Assembly: GCA_951802425.1 (NCBI GenBank)
Contig: OX637798.1
Location: forward strand, 1,612,001-1,676,000
Direction: 5' to 3'
Source of the DNA: Clavaria fumosa
Taxonomy: Eukaryota > Basidiomycota > Agaricomycetes > Agaricales > Clavariaceae
Length of the DNA stretch: 64,000 nucleotides
Notes under the pieces: generated by a model
The model's database searches: none
What the model saw: the letters and a program-made list of their open reading frames with translations, nothing else
What the model was told of the DNA's origin: nothing
Part shown: piece after piece, positions 43,394-54,100 of the stretch
Layout: each line of letters opens with the position of its first letter
Numbering within the stretch: position 1 is the stretch's first letter
Program-made: the position numbers and the translations under genes

Positions 43394-43510
43394 GTGTGTG
43401 GAAAGACAGATGATGCAACATACATGGTATTCGAGAGCAAAGTCCGGCCATGCGAGTGTCGCAGTACAAAGTAATCAGTATGAGAAATGAGGCCATGTTG
43501 ATTCTGTTTC

Positions 43511-43845
43511 AGATTAGTCCATGAACATGTTGTCACAGAAGGGAAACTGAGGAAATAGTGAGCTCATCATGCGAGACGACGAGCAAGGCTCTCAAACGAT
43601 GAGCGGGACTTGAAACCAACAGCACATGACAACGAGTTGCCGGACAATTGATGGCAGGCACAGGCCAGCACCCAATACAGTAACGTCTAATACAGCTTAC
43701 AAATTCCCAAAGTGGATTTGGGACCCAATCACTATTGAAGGTTTATTGGCGGAGGGCCTAGGACACTCAAATTTATGCCAGTTAGAAGTGGCGTCACGCT
43801 GTGTCACCCTTTCTAACATGTGACGTTGCGTGGGATTCACAGGTG
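43511..43845 (-). repeat. KDZ right terminal inverted repeat
   Basis: Reverse complement of 36257-36591; outer end ...GGATTCACAGGTG followed by the TTCAAAAG duplication. 43394-43510 between the accessory gene and this repeat is non-coding. Confidence 0.93.
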
Positions 43846-43856
43846 TTCAAAAGAGT

Positions 43857-44081
43857 TGTAATACTTTCTATCCCTCAAAAGAACCGGACTCAACTGTATA
43901 TTGAGTATGGTAGTTCTATGTAGAGGGATCTACCCTCTCTGTACAGTCGCGACGTGATATATATAGGTGAGCGGCCCTCTAGGGGCCGCTGATGTAAGCA
44001 TAGCCTAAGCGGCTATGCTAGTAGACTATTAAGGTATGTATTTTATGTAATAAAAGAATAGAAAAGGCCTATAGCCTTACA
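43857..44081 (-). repeat. TE3 5' LTR
   Basis: Same length and ends as 17731-17955 (TGTAATAC ... CCTTACA). It looks like a solo LTR because the KDZ insertion separates it from the body of TE3. The shared AAAAT duplication shows it is the partner of the left LTR. Confidence 0.92.
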
Positions 44082-44101
44082 AAAATGGGTGATCAACTTA
44101 C

Positions 44102-44293
44102 ATGAATGCTGTACAACAAAGGGGTTGGGAGACGAAAAATTCTCTTCCCATCTCAATACTTCATATTGCCAATTCTCAAGCTGGGCCACACAAATAGGAT
44201 CCATCTTGAGGGCATTATCAAAGTCAACAAATGCTGCTATCAGTTCATCATGCTGTGGTACAGCAGCCTGTAGTTTCCGAGCCAAGGTGGAGC
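44102..44293 (-). pseudogene. Internal exon of a transposon-like gene split by TE3
   Basis: Reads GSTLARKLQAAVPQHDELIA ... NPFVVQHS between an acceptor at 44294 and a donor at 44101 (gtaagttgat). Upstream on the minus strand, after an intron of about 50 nt, HFGDWNHKKLVAL precedes it. Its next exon is at 17693-17584, now 26 kb away because TE3 landed in the intron. 44294-44484 otherwise holds no supported gene. Confidence 0.5.
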
Positions 44294-44484
44294 CTATCAT
44301 GGGTGTCAAAGTCAATCAAATAAAACAGGAATGACCATGCCTACCAAGCGCAACAAGTTTCTTGTGATTCCAGTCACCAAAATGGTCTTGTGTAGATAGA
44401 TATCTTGTAGTTTGAGAAGATATCTTGTTGCTTTGAGAATATATTATCTTGGTGTGTAAGAACAAGAATACTAGAGCCTGTCAT

Positions 44485-45650
44485 ATATTGTGGGGATGTG
44501 AAAGGGGTTCAATATATTTGATATCAGAGACCATCAATGTATTGGGGATGTGAGAGGGTTTCAATATATTGCAATGATATGAGAGGCATCATTATATTAC
44601 ATATCAGAGCCCATCAATAATATACTTAATATATTTCATATCAGAGCCCATCAATATATTGGAGATGAGATGAGAGTGTTTCAATGTATTGAATGTCAGA
44701 GACTAACCATGTATTGGAGATGATATTTGAGAGGTTCCAATATATCAAATATCAGAGCCTAACAATATATTGGAGATAATATGAGAGGTTTCAATATTTC
44801 AGATATCAACAATATATTGGAGATAATATGAGAGGTTTCAATATTTCAGATATCAACAATATATTGGAGATAATATGAGAGGTTTCAATATATCAGATCT
44901 CAGAACCTAACAATATATTGGAGATGATGATATGAGAGATTTCAATATATCAGATATCAATATATTGGAGATGATGATATGATGGGTTTCAATATATCAA
45001 ATATCAGAGCCTATCAATATATTGGAGATGATATGAGGGGTTTCAATATATCAAATATCAGAGCCTAACAATATATTGGAGATGATGATATGAGGGGTTT
45101 CAATATATCTGATATCAGAACCTAACAATATATTGGAGATAATATGAGAGGTTTCAATATATCAGATATCAGAACCTAACAATATATTGGAGATGACAAT
45201 ATGAGAGATTTCAATATATCAGATATCAATATATTGGAGATGATATGAGAGGTTTCAATATATCAAATATCAGAGCCTAACAATATATTGGAGATAATAT
45301 GAGAGGGTTCAATATATCAAATATCAGAGCCTAACAATATATTGGAGATGATATGAGGGGTTTCAATATATCAAATATCAGAGCCTAACAATATATTGGA
45401 GATAATATGAGAGGGTTCAATATATCAAATATCAGAGCCTAACAATATATTGGAGATGATATGAGGGGTTTCAATATATCAAATATCAGTGCCTAACAAT
45501 ATATTGGAGATGATGATATGAGGGGTTTCAATATATCAAATATCAGAACCTAACAATATATTGGAGATGATGATATGAGAGATCTCAATATATCAGATAT
45601 CAGAACCTAACAATATATTAGAGATGATATGAGAGGTTTCCATATATTGA
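44485..45650. repeat. AT-rich minisatellite, unit about 54 bp
   Basis: About 20 imperfect copies of a unit such as CAATATATTGGAGATGATAT followed by GAGAGGTTTCAATATATCAA and ATATCAGAGCCTAA. Copies vary by GATGAT/GAT length changes and partial deletions; left-most copies are most degenerate. Repeats are contiguous without unique spacers. Confidence 0.92.
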
Positions 45651-45744
45651 CTTCCTCCCCTCTAATCAGACCAATCCATACAACATCCATAACTTCTGAT
45701 AACAGTGATTCAATACATAAAATTACCTACATGGCCTGGCTCTT

Positions 45745-46011
45745 GTGACTTGGTTTACCCATCCAAACAACAGCCCTGAACGAAATGAGGAGACTGGCAT
45801 GTGGATGCTGCAACGTGAGCAAGATGAAGATGGTGAGCCTCCTGTCCAGGTGATCCACCTTGAGACAATTCTTTGCAGTGCACATCTTCTACCTTGCTAT
45901 GGCAAAGGGTTTCTTCCAGTGGAGTTGAAACACACTGATGCTCTTGATGCATGGAATTCCTATTTTGTTAACCCTTTCATTGACCAGCATGCTCATAAAC
46001 TCCTAACATAG
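45745..46011 (+). pseudogene. C-terminal scrap resembling a Plavaka-type transposase
   Basis: Frame ending MWMLQREQDEDGEPPVQVIH, LETILCSAHLLPCYG, LKHTDALDAWNSYFVNPF, IDQHAHKLL-stop. This ending is familiar from the common Agaricomycete Plavaka transposases; nothing else of the gene is near. 46012-46193 is AT-rich and without a gene. Confidence 0.5.
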
Positions 46012-46193
46012 CTTTAACAACTATGTCACTTTTCTGCACTTCCTGTAGCTTTTACCAAATTTTTATGCTTTTTACACTTTTTAAACTTACAACTGTTTCA
46101 AGACCATCTACTGGCATTGGCATAATATAAACTTTTCCACTTTTTCACTTTTTCACTTGCACAAGTCAAAAAGTCAAAAAGTTTCTGCACAAT

Positions 46194-46878
46194 TTGGTGA
46201 TGAAGCTGATAGACACACCATACCAAGAAGCATGTGGTGGTATGCTCTGGCCTGCTGTCATCACATGGCCAGATATCCAACTAGCAGTTGGTGTCCTATT
46301 GCAATTCACCCAAAATCCTGCTCATGAACACTGGGAGGTGATAAAGTGGGTGATAAGCTACCCCTCCACACAACTAAGGACTTGTGGCTCACCCTAGGAG
46401 GCGCAGGGACTCGTCCACAGGTCTTCTCAGATGCGGATTGGGCATCGCAGCCTGACTGACACTCCATCTTGGGGTTTGTCACAAGGTTGGGTTGCAGCGC
46501 CATCACCTGGGTGTCCAAGCATCAAATGCTGGTCACGCAATCGAGTACCGAAGCAGAGTACATCGCCACTGCACATGTTGCATGTGAAATCTGCTGGCTG
46601 AGAAGTTTTTTGAACAAGCTAGGGGCACAGGAACCAGGCCTGACTACTCTTTTGTTGGACAACCAATCAACTATCACCATAGTAAAGAACAATAAATTTC
46701 ACATGCACACCAAGCACATTGACATCTGATATCATTTTATCTGCAAGGCTGTTGAACAAGATATGATTGCAGTCAACTACATACCCACAAGCAAGAATGT
46801 AGCCGATGGATTCACAAAACCACTCACTTGGCCAGTGTTCAAAATATTCATCTGCAAGCTTGGACTGTTGTCCGTTTG
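46194..46878 (+). pseudogene. Ty1/copia pol 3' end (RNase H region), broken
   Basis: PYQEACGGMLWPAVIT, ADWASQP, STEAEYIAT and NYIPTSKNVADGFTKPL are hallmark copia RNase H motifs. Breaks: a frameshift near 46365; TGA after ASQPD; and TGA within HIDI-stop-YHFI, where HIDIRYHF is canonical (CGA to TGA). The frame ends LGLLSV-stop just before the LTR. Confidence 0.9.
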
Positions 46879-46886
46879 AAGGGGAG

Positions 46887-47091
46887 TGTTGGTAATCAAC
46901 TGGCCACCTCACATAATCTCATTTCCTTTTTGGTCATTGCACTTTGCACATACACAGCTCAGTCTGTACTACGACTGAGCTGTGAGTGTTATTGATTTTC
47001 ATCTTCCATTTCACATTTTCTGATGTCCTAATGTAGAACAAAACTACATTAGGTAGATTGCAACTCAGTCGGTACTATGACTGAGCTAACA
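46887..47091 (+). repeat. Ty1/copia 3' LTR
   Basis: Follows the purine tract GAAGGGGAG; TGTTGGTAATC ... GAGCTAACA, 205 bp with TGTT/AACA ends. Contains a perfect 12-bp hairpin stem CACAGCTCAGTC / GACTGAGCTGTG (46953-46984) and a second related stem CTCAGTC / GACTGAG (about 47064-47085). Confidence 0.75.
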
Positions 47092-47112
47092 AAACTATGT
47101 TAGACTTAATTT

Positions 47113-49198
47113 CTATAAATATGTGGATGCCAAATTGTCAATGCTCATCAGAGTGTCTGGATGCTCTGAGCCAAGCACTCTCTTCCTGGCTTCCATGACA
47201 TGAACTTGCAGATCCTCTGCTTCATTGTGCTTCCCCTGATCTGAATATGTGGATGCCAAATTGTCAATGCTCATCAGAGTGTCTGGATGTTCTGAGCCAA
47301 GCACTCTCTTCCTGGCTTCCATGACATGAACTTGCAGCTCCTCTGCTTCATTGTGCTTCCCCTGATCTGAATATGTGGATGCCAAATTGTCAATGCTCAT
47401 CAGAGTGTCTGGATGTTCTGAGCCAAGCACTCTCTTCTTGGCTTCCATGACATGAACTTGCAGCTCCTCTGCTTCATTGTGCTTCCCTTGAGCTGAAAAT
47501 ATGCATGCCAAATTGCTAATGCTCATCAGAGTGTCTGGATGTTCTGGGCCAAGTGCTCCCTTCCAGGCTTTCATGACATGAACTTGCAGCTCCTCTGCTT
47601 CACTGTGCTTCCCCTGAGCTAAATATGACAATCCCAAATTGTTCATTCTTGTTAGAGTGGCTGGATGTTCTGGGCCAAGCACTCTCTTGCTGATTTCTAT
47701 GATATGAACTTGCAGCTCCTCTGCTTCATTGTACCTCCCCTGATCTGTATATGTGGATGCCAAATTGCTAATGCTCATCAGAGTGTCTGGATGTTCTGTG
47801 CCAAGCAATTTTTTCCAGGCTTCCATGACATGAACTTGCAGCTTCTCTGCTTCATTGTGCTTCCCTTGAGCTGAAAATATGTATGCCAAATTGCCAATGC
47901 TCATCAGAGTGTCTGGATGTTCTGGGCCAAGTGCTCCCTTCCAGGCTTTCATGACATGAACTTGCAGCTCCTCTGCTTCATTGTGCTTCCCCTGAGCTGA
48001 ATATGTCAATCCCAAATTGTTCATTCTTGTTAGAGTGTCTGGATGTTCTGGGCCAAGCACTCTCTTGCTGATTTCTATGATATGAACTTGCAGCTCCTCT
48101 GCTTCATTGTACCTCCTCTGATCTGAATATGTGGATGCCAAATTGCTAATGCTAATCAGAGTGTCTGGATGTTCTGTGCCAAGCAATTTTTTCCAGGCTT
48201 CCATGACATGAACTTGCAGCTCCTCTGCTTCATTGCGCTTCCCTTGAGCTGAAAATATGTATGCCAAATTGCTAATGCTTATCAGAGTGTCTGGATGTTC
48301 TGGGCCAAGTGCTCCCTTCCAGGCATTCATGACATGAACTTGCAGCTCCTCTGCTTCATTGTGCTTCCCCTGAGCTGAATATGTCAATCCCAAATTGTTA
48401 ATGCTCATCAGAGTGTCTGGATGTTCTGGGCCAAGTACCCTCTTCCTGGCTTCCAAGACATGAACCTTCAGCACCTCAGCTTCATTATGCTTCTTCTGAT
48501 CTGAATATGTCAATGCCAAATTGCTAATGTGTATTAGTGTGGCTGGATGTTCTGGGCCAAGCACTCTCTTGCTGACTTCCATGATATGAACTTGCAGCTC
48601 CTCTGCTTCATTGTACCTCCCCTGGGCTGAATATGTGGATGCCAAATTGTTAATGCTCATCAGAGTCTGTGGATGTTCTGGGCCAAGCACTCTCTTTGTG
48701 GCTTCCATGATATGAGCTTGCAGATCCTCTGCTTCATTGTGCTTTCCTTGTTCTAAATATGTAGATGCCAAATTGTGAATGCTTGTCAGAGTGGATGGGT
48801 GTTCTGGGCCATGCACTCCCTTCCTGGCTTTCATGACATGAACTTGCAGCTCCTCTGCTTCATAGTGCTTCCCCTGATCTGAATATGTCAATCCCAAATT
48901 GCTAATACTTGTTAGAGTGTCTGGATGTTCTGGGCCTAGTACCCTCTTCCTCTCTTTCAAGACATGAACCTTCAGCGCCTCTGCTTCATTATGCTTCCCC
49001 TGATATGAATATGTGGATGCCAAATCACTAATGCTTGTTAGAGTGTCTGGATCATCTGGGCCAAGCACTCTCTTGCGGACTTCCATGACATGTATTTGCA
49101 GCTCCTCTGCCTCATTGTACCTCCCCTGAGCTGAATATATGGATGCCACACTTTTAATGCTTGTCAGAGTAGATGGATGTTCTGGGCCAAGCTCCCTC
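47113..49198 (-). repeat. 126-bp coding TPR array with a 378-bp higher-order unit
   Basis: Units 7-9 and 10-12 are near-identical triplets (WKGA type, WKKL type, ISKRV type), unit 13 starts a third triplet, and the last three units are almost the same as each other. Outer units 1-6 are more diverged. Confidence 0.85.
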
Positions 49199-51120
49199 CT
49201 TTGGCTTTCCATTGCACACAGAGCAACCTCCTCTGCATCCTTAAACAAACCATTTTCATAGTACACCAATCTCAGTTTCCCCCATCTTTCAGCATCCTCA
49301 ATTGCATGTTTTCTTTGTAAATGTAGGTTGATGCTTTTCATGTGTGGCAGCAGCAATCGACGAAAGGCATAGTCAGAGCCATTATCCCCATATGTGATTG
49401 AGTGGCACACCAAAGTGTCAACAGAAGCATATTTTGACTGTTTCTCTTCCTCAGAACATCTGTCTTGGCACCACAGATGTACTAGTGGATGCATCGAGTA
49501 CAGTCTTCCAGAGCCACTGCATTTCACAAGTGAAAATGATATCAACATCTCAACTGCTTTCCTAAAAATGAAATTGTCCCAGTTGCCTTCATGGTCAACA
49601 TGCAATATGTTGGACCAATCTACTGAACTATTCAGCAATTGGTCCCAGCTGCTTCTTGCATTATTTTCTTCTGAGCCACCCCAAGCACCCTCTTCAGCAG
49701 CATTTCTGAACATCATTTCTGGAATGTTTTCATGATGGAGACAGGCGAATATCTGTAGCAGAAGAAGTGCACTCGAAGCTGCCTTGGCTTCCTCTCTTTT
49801 GCTCCTGTCATGTGCCCTGGTCTCTATCTCTAGAATTGACAGTTCCCATGTCCCATAAACTGCTTGCCCATAATTGGATGCACCCCTGAATGAAGGATTA
49901 TGCAACAACTCTTGATGGTGACTCTTGTATTGTTCAAGGTAATCCCCAAGATCACATAGGCCACTTGCAATGGATGCACCAGCCTGGTCAACCGCTAGAG
50001 GCAAGCAGTATAAGGTCGCAACAATAGAGCATGCTGCCTGCCTCTGTTCATTAGCAGTATCATCGCAATGGCTCGCTCTCAGAAGGAGAGTGATTGCTTC
50101 TTCCTCCCCCATCTTGTCAACTTCGGTTGAGTCCCGAGGATTTACCAGTCCATGCATGACTGGATTCCGGCTGGTGATGAGTATGTTGCCTCGGTTGTTT
50201 GTAGGTATATAATCCTTCACAGTACTCAGGTCACTTGCATTATCATAAACAAGCAACCACTCCTCTCTCATCCAGGATATCCAAGAGAGAATCGAGCGCA
50301 CAGAGCTCTCAACTCCAGATGCTTGGGCAGCATGATCATGAGCAATATCCTTGATAGACTGCTCAATGGTCTCAGGGCTGGTTGCATCAATCCAGAAGAC
50401 TTGCCAGAACCTATTCAGAATGGTAAGTGATCAAGCAATGTAGTACGATGCCGGTCCACACACAGCTTTGGATTCTCCTCAATGAACTTCAGACAGACCT
50501 GAGTCTTGCCGACACCTCCCATTCCATAGAGGAGGAAGAGCCGTCTAGGAAGAAATTGTCCCTCACGCGGGCCAAAATGACATTTGAGTCTCTCGAGGTA
50601 GGACCTCTGCCCTGTGAAAATTGGGCTGGGGGAGGGCATCCCTTTGAATGTGACTTGGGACTGGAACTGTGCAGAAGAGGGAGAATTGAAAGGGGCTACA
50701 TTGGCGAGTTAGGCCCATCAGGTCGAGAGTCAAAAGGTCCATTCATTCAAGCTCACCTTGATGGATGTGGAGTGAACCGATGGTGAGGTTATGAGACCCA
50801 ACATCTCTGGCATCTACAACAGTTTGTTGGAAATTGGAGGGATAAACTTCTTACTGAGACTCACATATGGTTGAGCGATCATAAGTTTGGACCAAGGACA
50901 CCGGTGGCATGCCAGTCACCTTCTCGATATCTGCAAGAGATCGGGCTGCAAGTGAGATCAAACGGCCCTGCAGCATCACAAATTACTCACTCGCTGTAGT
51001 ATGATCTTCGTTTAGTGAGGGTAAATTCTCACGAGTGATACCCTGTGCCATGGGTGAGGGGTGCAATGGCACGAAATGCTGAGGGCGGCGAGGAGTTGAT
51101 GGTGCAGAGCTGCGGTACAT
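47113..51120 (-). CDS. NLR-type protein: NB-ARC ATPase with C-terminal TPR (kinesin-light-chain type) repeats
   Basis: Five exons: 51120-50991, 50945-50865, 50813-50757, 50695-50464, 50410-47113; 1265 aa, frame kept. N-terminal ~150 residues of unknown type (RSLADIEKVTGMPPVSLVQ, DARDVGSHNLTIGSLHIHQ). P-loop YGMGGVGKTQ near residue 200; Walker B-like WLLVYDNASD; RNBS-like GNILITSRNP; CLPLAVDQAGA. Then 16 full 42-aa TPR units (LGPEHPDTL...) and a broken 17th. Fungal proteins of this build are STAND sensors linked to non-self recognition and regulated cell death. The end is abnormal: homology to the repeat stops at ASTY, then TAG, only 21 bp from a copia LTR, so the C-terminus was probably lost. 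Confidence 0.85.
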
Positions 51121-54100
51121 AAGGCAGTGCATTGATGTGCGACGCTGACATAACGCCCAAAGAAGCACATGACCTGTCAGTACATTTCAGTTCCCGTTGT
51201 CGCTGTTCTCTACAGATGCGGATACTAAGTGTGGGCTGGCAGTACAGTTCTGCGAACAACTCTCCATTCTACGTCCTCCTCGTGTGTCTTGTCGTCGTAC
51301 TCCCAGCGGTCTCTTCCTCCCGTTAGCCACGCGGAGTCAGTCTGTGATGCCTACTGCGCTTTCCAGTTGTTGCTGGCTGCGGCGCCGATTTTCGCTGTCA
51401 CTCATCATGCGCTCGCACGTCGTCCTTTGGCATTCTCACGTTAGCATCTGCATTGCCTGTTGCAACTACGCATCTCCGACGCGTAGGCAATGACAGACGA
51501 TGGCAGCACCCAGCCATGGCAGCACCCAGCCATGGCGGCCGTCTACGGCGCGGCCCATGCCTCGCTGCACGTACTTCTCGAACCGCGCTCTACCGCGACG
51601 CGCTGCGGCTCGCTGTGCAGGGCGTCGAGAAGAAGTACTCTGAGCGCCGCCCGTGCCCGTCTGATGTTCGTGCTCGCGACTGACCGATATATTTATTTAT
51701 GGCACAAGACGCCTACGGCGAGGACGCGTATGCGATGAGGCTGGCGTTAACGCCCCAGGCACCACCATAGAGACGTGGTGGTATCCCCTATCATTAGCCA
51801 CTGCTTTATGAGATCATGGCTACGAATGCGCATTCACATCTGCCCCGTCCCGCATCTCTACCAAGGCGTCCTCGGTTGCCTGATTCCTTGCCATAGTTTG
51901 CGCACCCGACTCTACGGCGCCCCGCCCGAGCGCCACTGCCTCCCGTATGAGCCGCGCGGTCTAGCCCCAGCTTCGGGGGCGGACGGCGCGGGCGCGGGCG
52001 ATGACAATGACGCAGTTCCTCGGCCTCAATCCCGCTGTGTTCCGCAACATCGCGGCGGCAGGATCGCTGGGCGCGTTTTCGGGTCGGGGGTGCGCGTGTA
52101 GGACCCACGAGCTGGCGAATCCAAGGAGAGTGTCGGCGACGAGCAGGCTGCCCATGATGCGGTGGTTGCAGCGCGGGTCTGTAAGGACAGGTGCGACGCT
52201 CGCAAAGGGGGGGGGGGGATGGGCATGCAATGCACTGTGTCTGCAAAGGACGACATGGGCTTTACCTGCGCCACCACCCTCGTCGTGCGCGACCTCTCGG
52301 TTGACGACTCATGTCGTGAGCCAGTCCGTGAACCGGGCAATGGCCTCTGTCTACATTAGATCCCCTCGCGACGCGGAGTGACGCCCTTTGGTGAGCATCA
52401 GAGCACTCCTTTGCTGAGTCAGCGTTAGAGTGTAATCAGTGTCAAAGTCTTGTAAGTCATTACAGTAAGTCATTACAGCTTTCGTCACATTATGAAGGGA
52501 CAGGACCAAGGGACTATATGAATACTGCAAGCAACCGCGAACGACACAGACACTGCACACACGTGTGGGTTTTCGTTAACAGCATCAAGGGAGAGGCGCA
52601 AGAGAGCCTTCGCACCCGCTGCAAGTGCAAACGCGATCATGCCGTCCCCTTCGAAGTCTTCCCCCCTATTTATTCCTCCTCGAACTCAACTCCGCAGTCC
52701 TGGCAGAGATGCCTCTGCAACCGCAGGAGACAGCCATCGACGCCCGCCGGTGCATCGTCGAACGAGCATGTCCAAGTGAACGCGCCGGATGCACCGTAAG
52801 CCATTCACCAGTCTTCCCCCACTACCCTTGCGACCTTACATTCCGAATCGTAGGCCGCCCATCACACTATCCTAGGGACATCGGCCTTCTTCCTCGTTGA
52901 GAAGAGATTTCTAGTCCTCGGTGCTCATCAAGTCGGTTTGCTCATACTCTGTTTCCTTGGCAGCAGACCAATGACAATCTCGCCTCTGCGCAGGTTGTCA
53001 ACACCAGCTTCGTCGTCGATCGGCGTCGTCTATGGCGAAACACCCATCTTCGGACTGATCGGGCGGAGGACGCAATCGCCGGTCCACGTCACAGAGCATC
53101 GCGCTGCACCCAGCACCGGCACCGGTCTGCTGCCTTCGCCCGCTGCATCCACTGCGCCGATCCTGCAATCGAACGACCAGCACGAGGGCTTGGCGCCCTT
53201 GAGTGCTGAACCCTCATCGCTTCTGCAAATGCGTGGGCAATCCCAAAACAACGGCGAAGAACCAGCTCCTATGCGCGCCCTCTCATCCCTTGGCGACAAG
53301 GAGACGGAACCAGAAGAGGTTAACGCGTCTGAGAGCATTCGCTCCAGGCAGGACATAGCTACCCTCCCTGGCGGTGCCTCCGACGATGATGCCCTGAGGT
53401 CCTAAACGACCCTGGAAGGCAATACGAACACCACGCGTCGGCGCATAGATACAACCCTCCTCAACGAGGACCACAACCCAGCCGCGGCGCAGCGGATGGC
53501 CGGACTCCGGAGCCGACTCCGCAGGCATGGTGGCTTCACCCCCTCCTCCGGCCGGCGACATGGACCCGTTCCGTGCGTTCCGCGACTGCTGCTCCCGGCT
53601 GTAGGCCGCGCTCGCCGACTGCTACGGGGAGTTTGAGATCCGCTGCAAAGACGTCCGCGTCTCGCTGGCAGCCTCCCTCCCGCTTGCCGCCGCAGGATAC
53701 GGCCGGGCCCGGCTGTCTTCTGAGCAGGAACCCGCGGGAGGCGGGCGCGTTCCAAGCTCTGCCAGACCCGCACACGCCGGCCACGGCTGGTCCGGATGGC
53801 CTGCGTTTTGGCGGCCCTCCCCGTGCCAGGCTCGACGCCTGTACCGACGCGTCACGCGCCACCGGCGCCGACCGCGCGCATGAGCCGAGCACCGTCTCCG
53901 AGTCGCGGGCGGCGCGCGCCGTGCATTACGTGTCCGCACGCGATGCCGCCGCGCACGACACCACTGCACCTGACCCTGCAGCCGGGGAAGACGGCCCTTG
54001 TTTGAGTGGCCCTCCAGCGGGCGCACCACCGCCGCTCCTGGAATCCAGCAGCGCCATCTGGCGAACGTGGTTGCTTCCCGAAGCCCTCGACGAGCGGGCC

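Larger units (their letters stand above)
36257..43845 (-). mobile_element. KDZ-superfamily DNA transposon, complete, with three genes
   Basis: 7589 bp bounded by 335-bp terminal inverted repeats starting CACCTGTGAATCCCACG, and flanked by TTCAAAAG on both sides (36249-36256 and 43846-43853), an 8-bp target duplication as known for Zisupton-type elements. Inside: a transposase gene (minus), a viroplasmin-domain gene (minus) and an accessory gene (plus), all with open splice models. A 683-bp MITE sits in a transposase intron. It is inserted 11 bp inside TE3 from its 5' LTR. KDZ elements are known from basidiomycetes; this copy looks autonomous. Confidence 0.93.
17731..44081 (-). mobile_element. 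TE3: old gypsy retrotransposon containing two nested elements
   Basis: Both LTRs are 225 bp: 3' LTR 17731-17955 and 5' LTR 43857-44081 (element reads leftwards). They are flanked by the same 5 bases AAAAT (17726-17730 and 44082-44086), proving one insertion event. TE3 itself is now in three parts, 17731-25605, 35501-36256 and 43846-44081, about 8.85 kb in total. It is split by TE2 copy B (duplicated CCGC) and by the KDZ transposon (duplicated TTCAAAAG). The LTRs differ at seven sites that I can see, all transitions (about 3.1%). Confidence 0.93.

Noticed and set aside
43626..43823. 65-codon frame identical to one at 36279-36476
   Set aside because: Both lie in the KDZ terminal inverted repeats; duplication explains the identity.
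43857..44081. Solo LTR
   Set aside because: It shares the AAAAT duplication with 17726-17730, so it is the true 5' LTR of TE3, separated by the KDZ insertion.
44485..45650. CRISPR-like array
   Set aside because: Units are contiguous and degenerate with no unique spacers, and the DNA is eukaryotic; it is a minisatellite.
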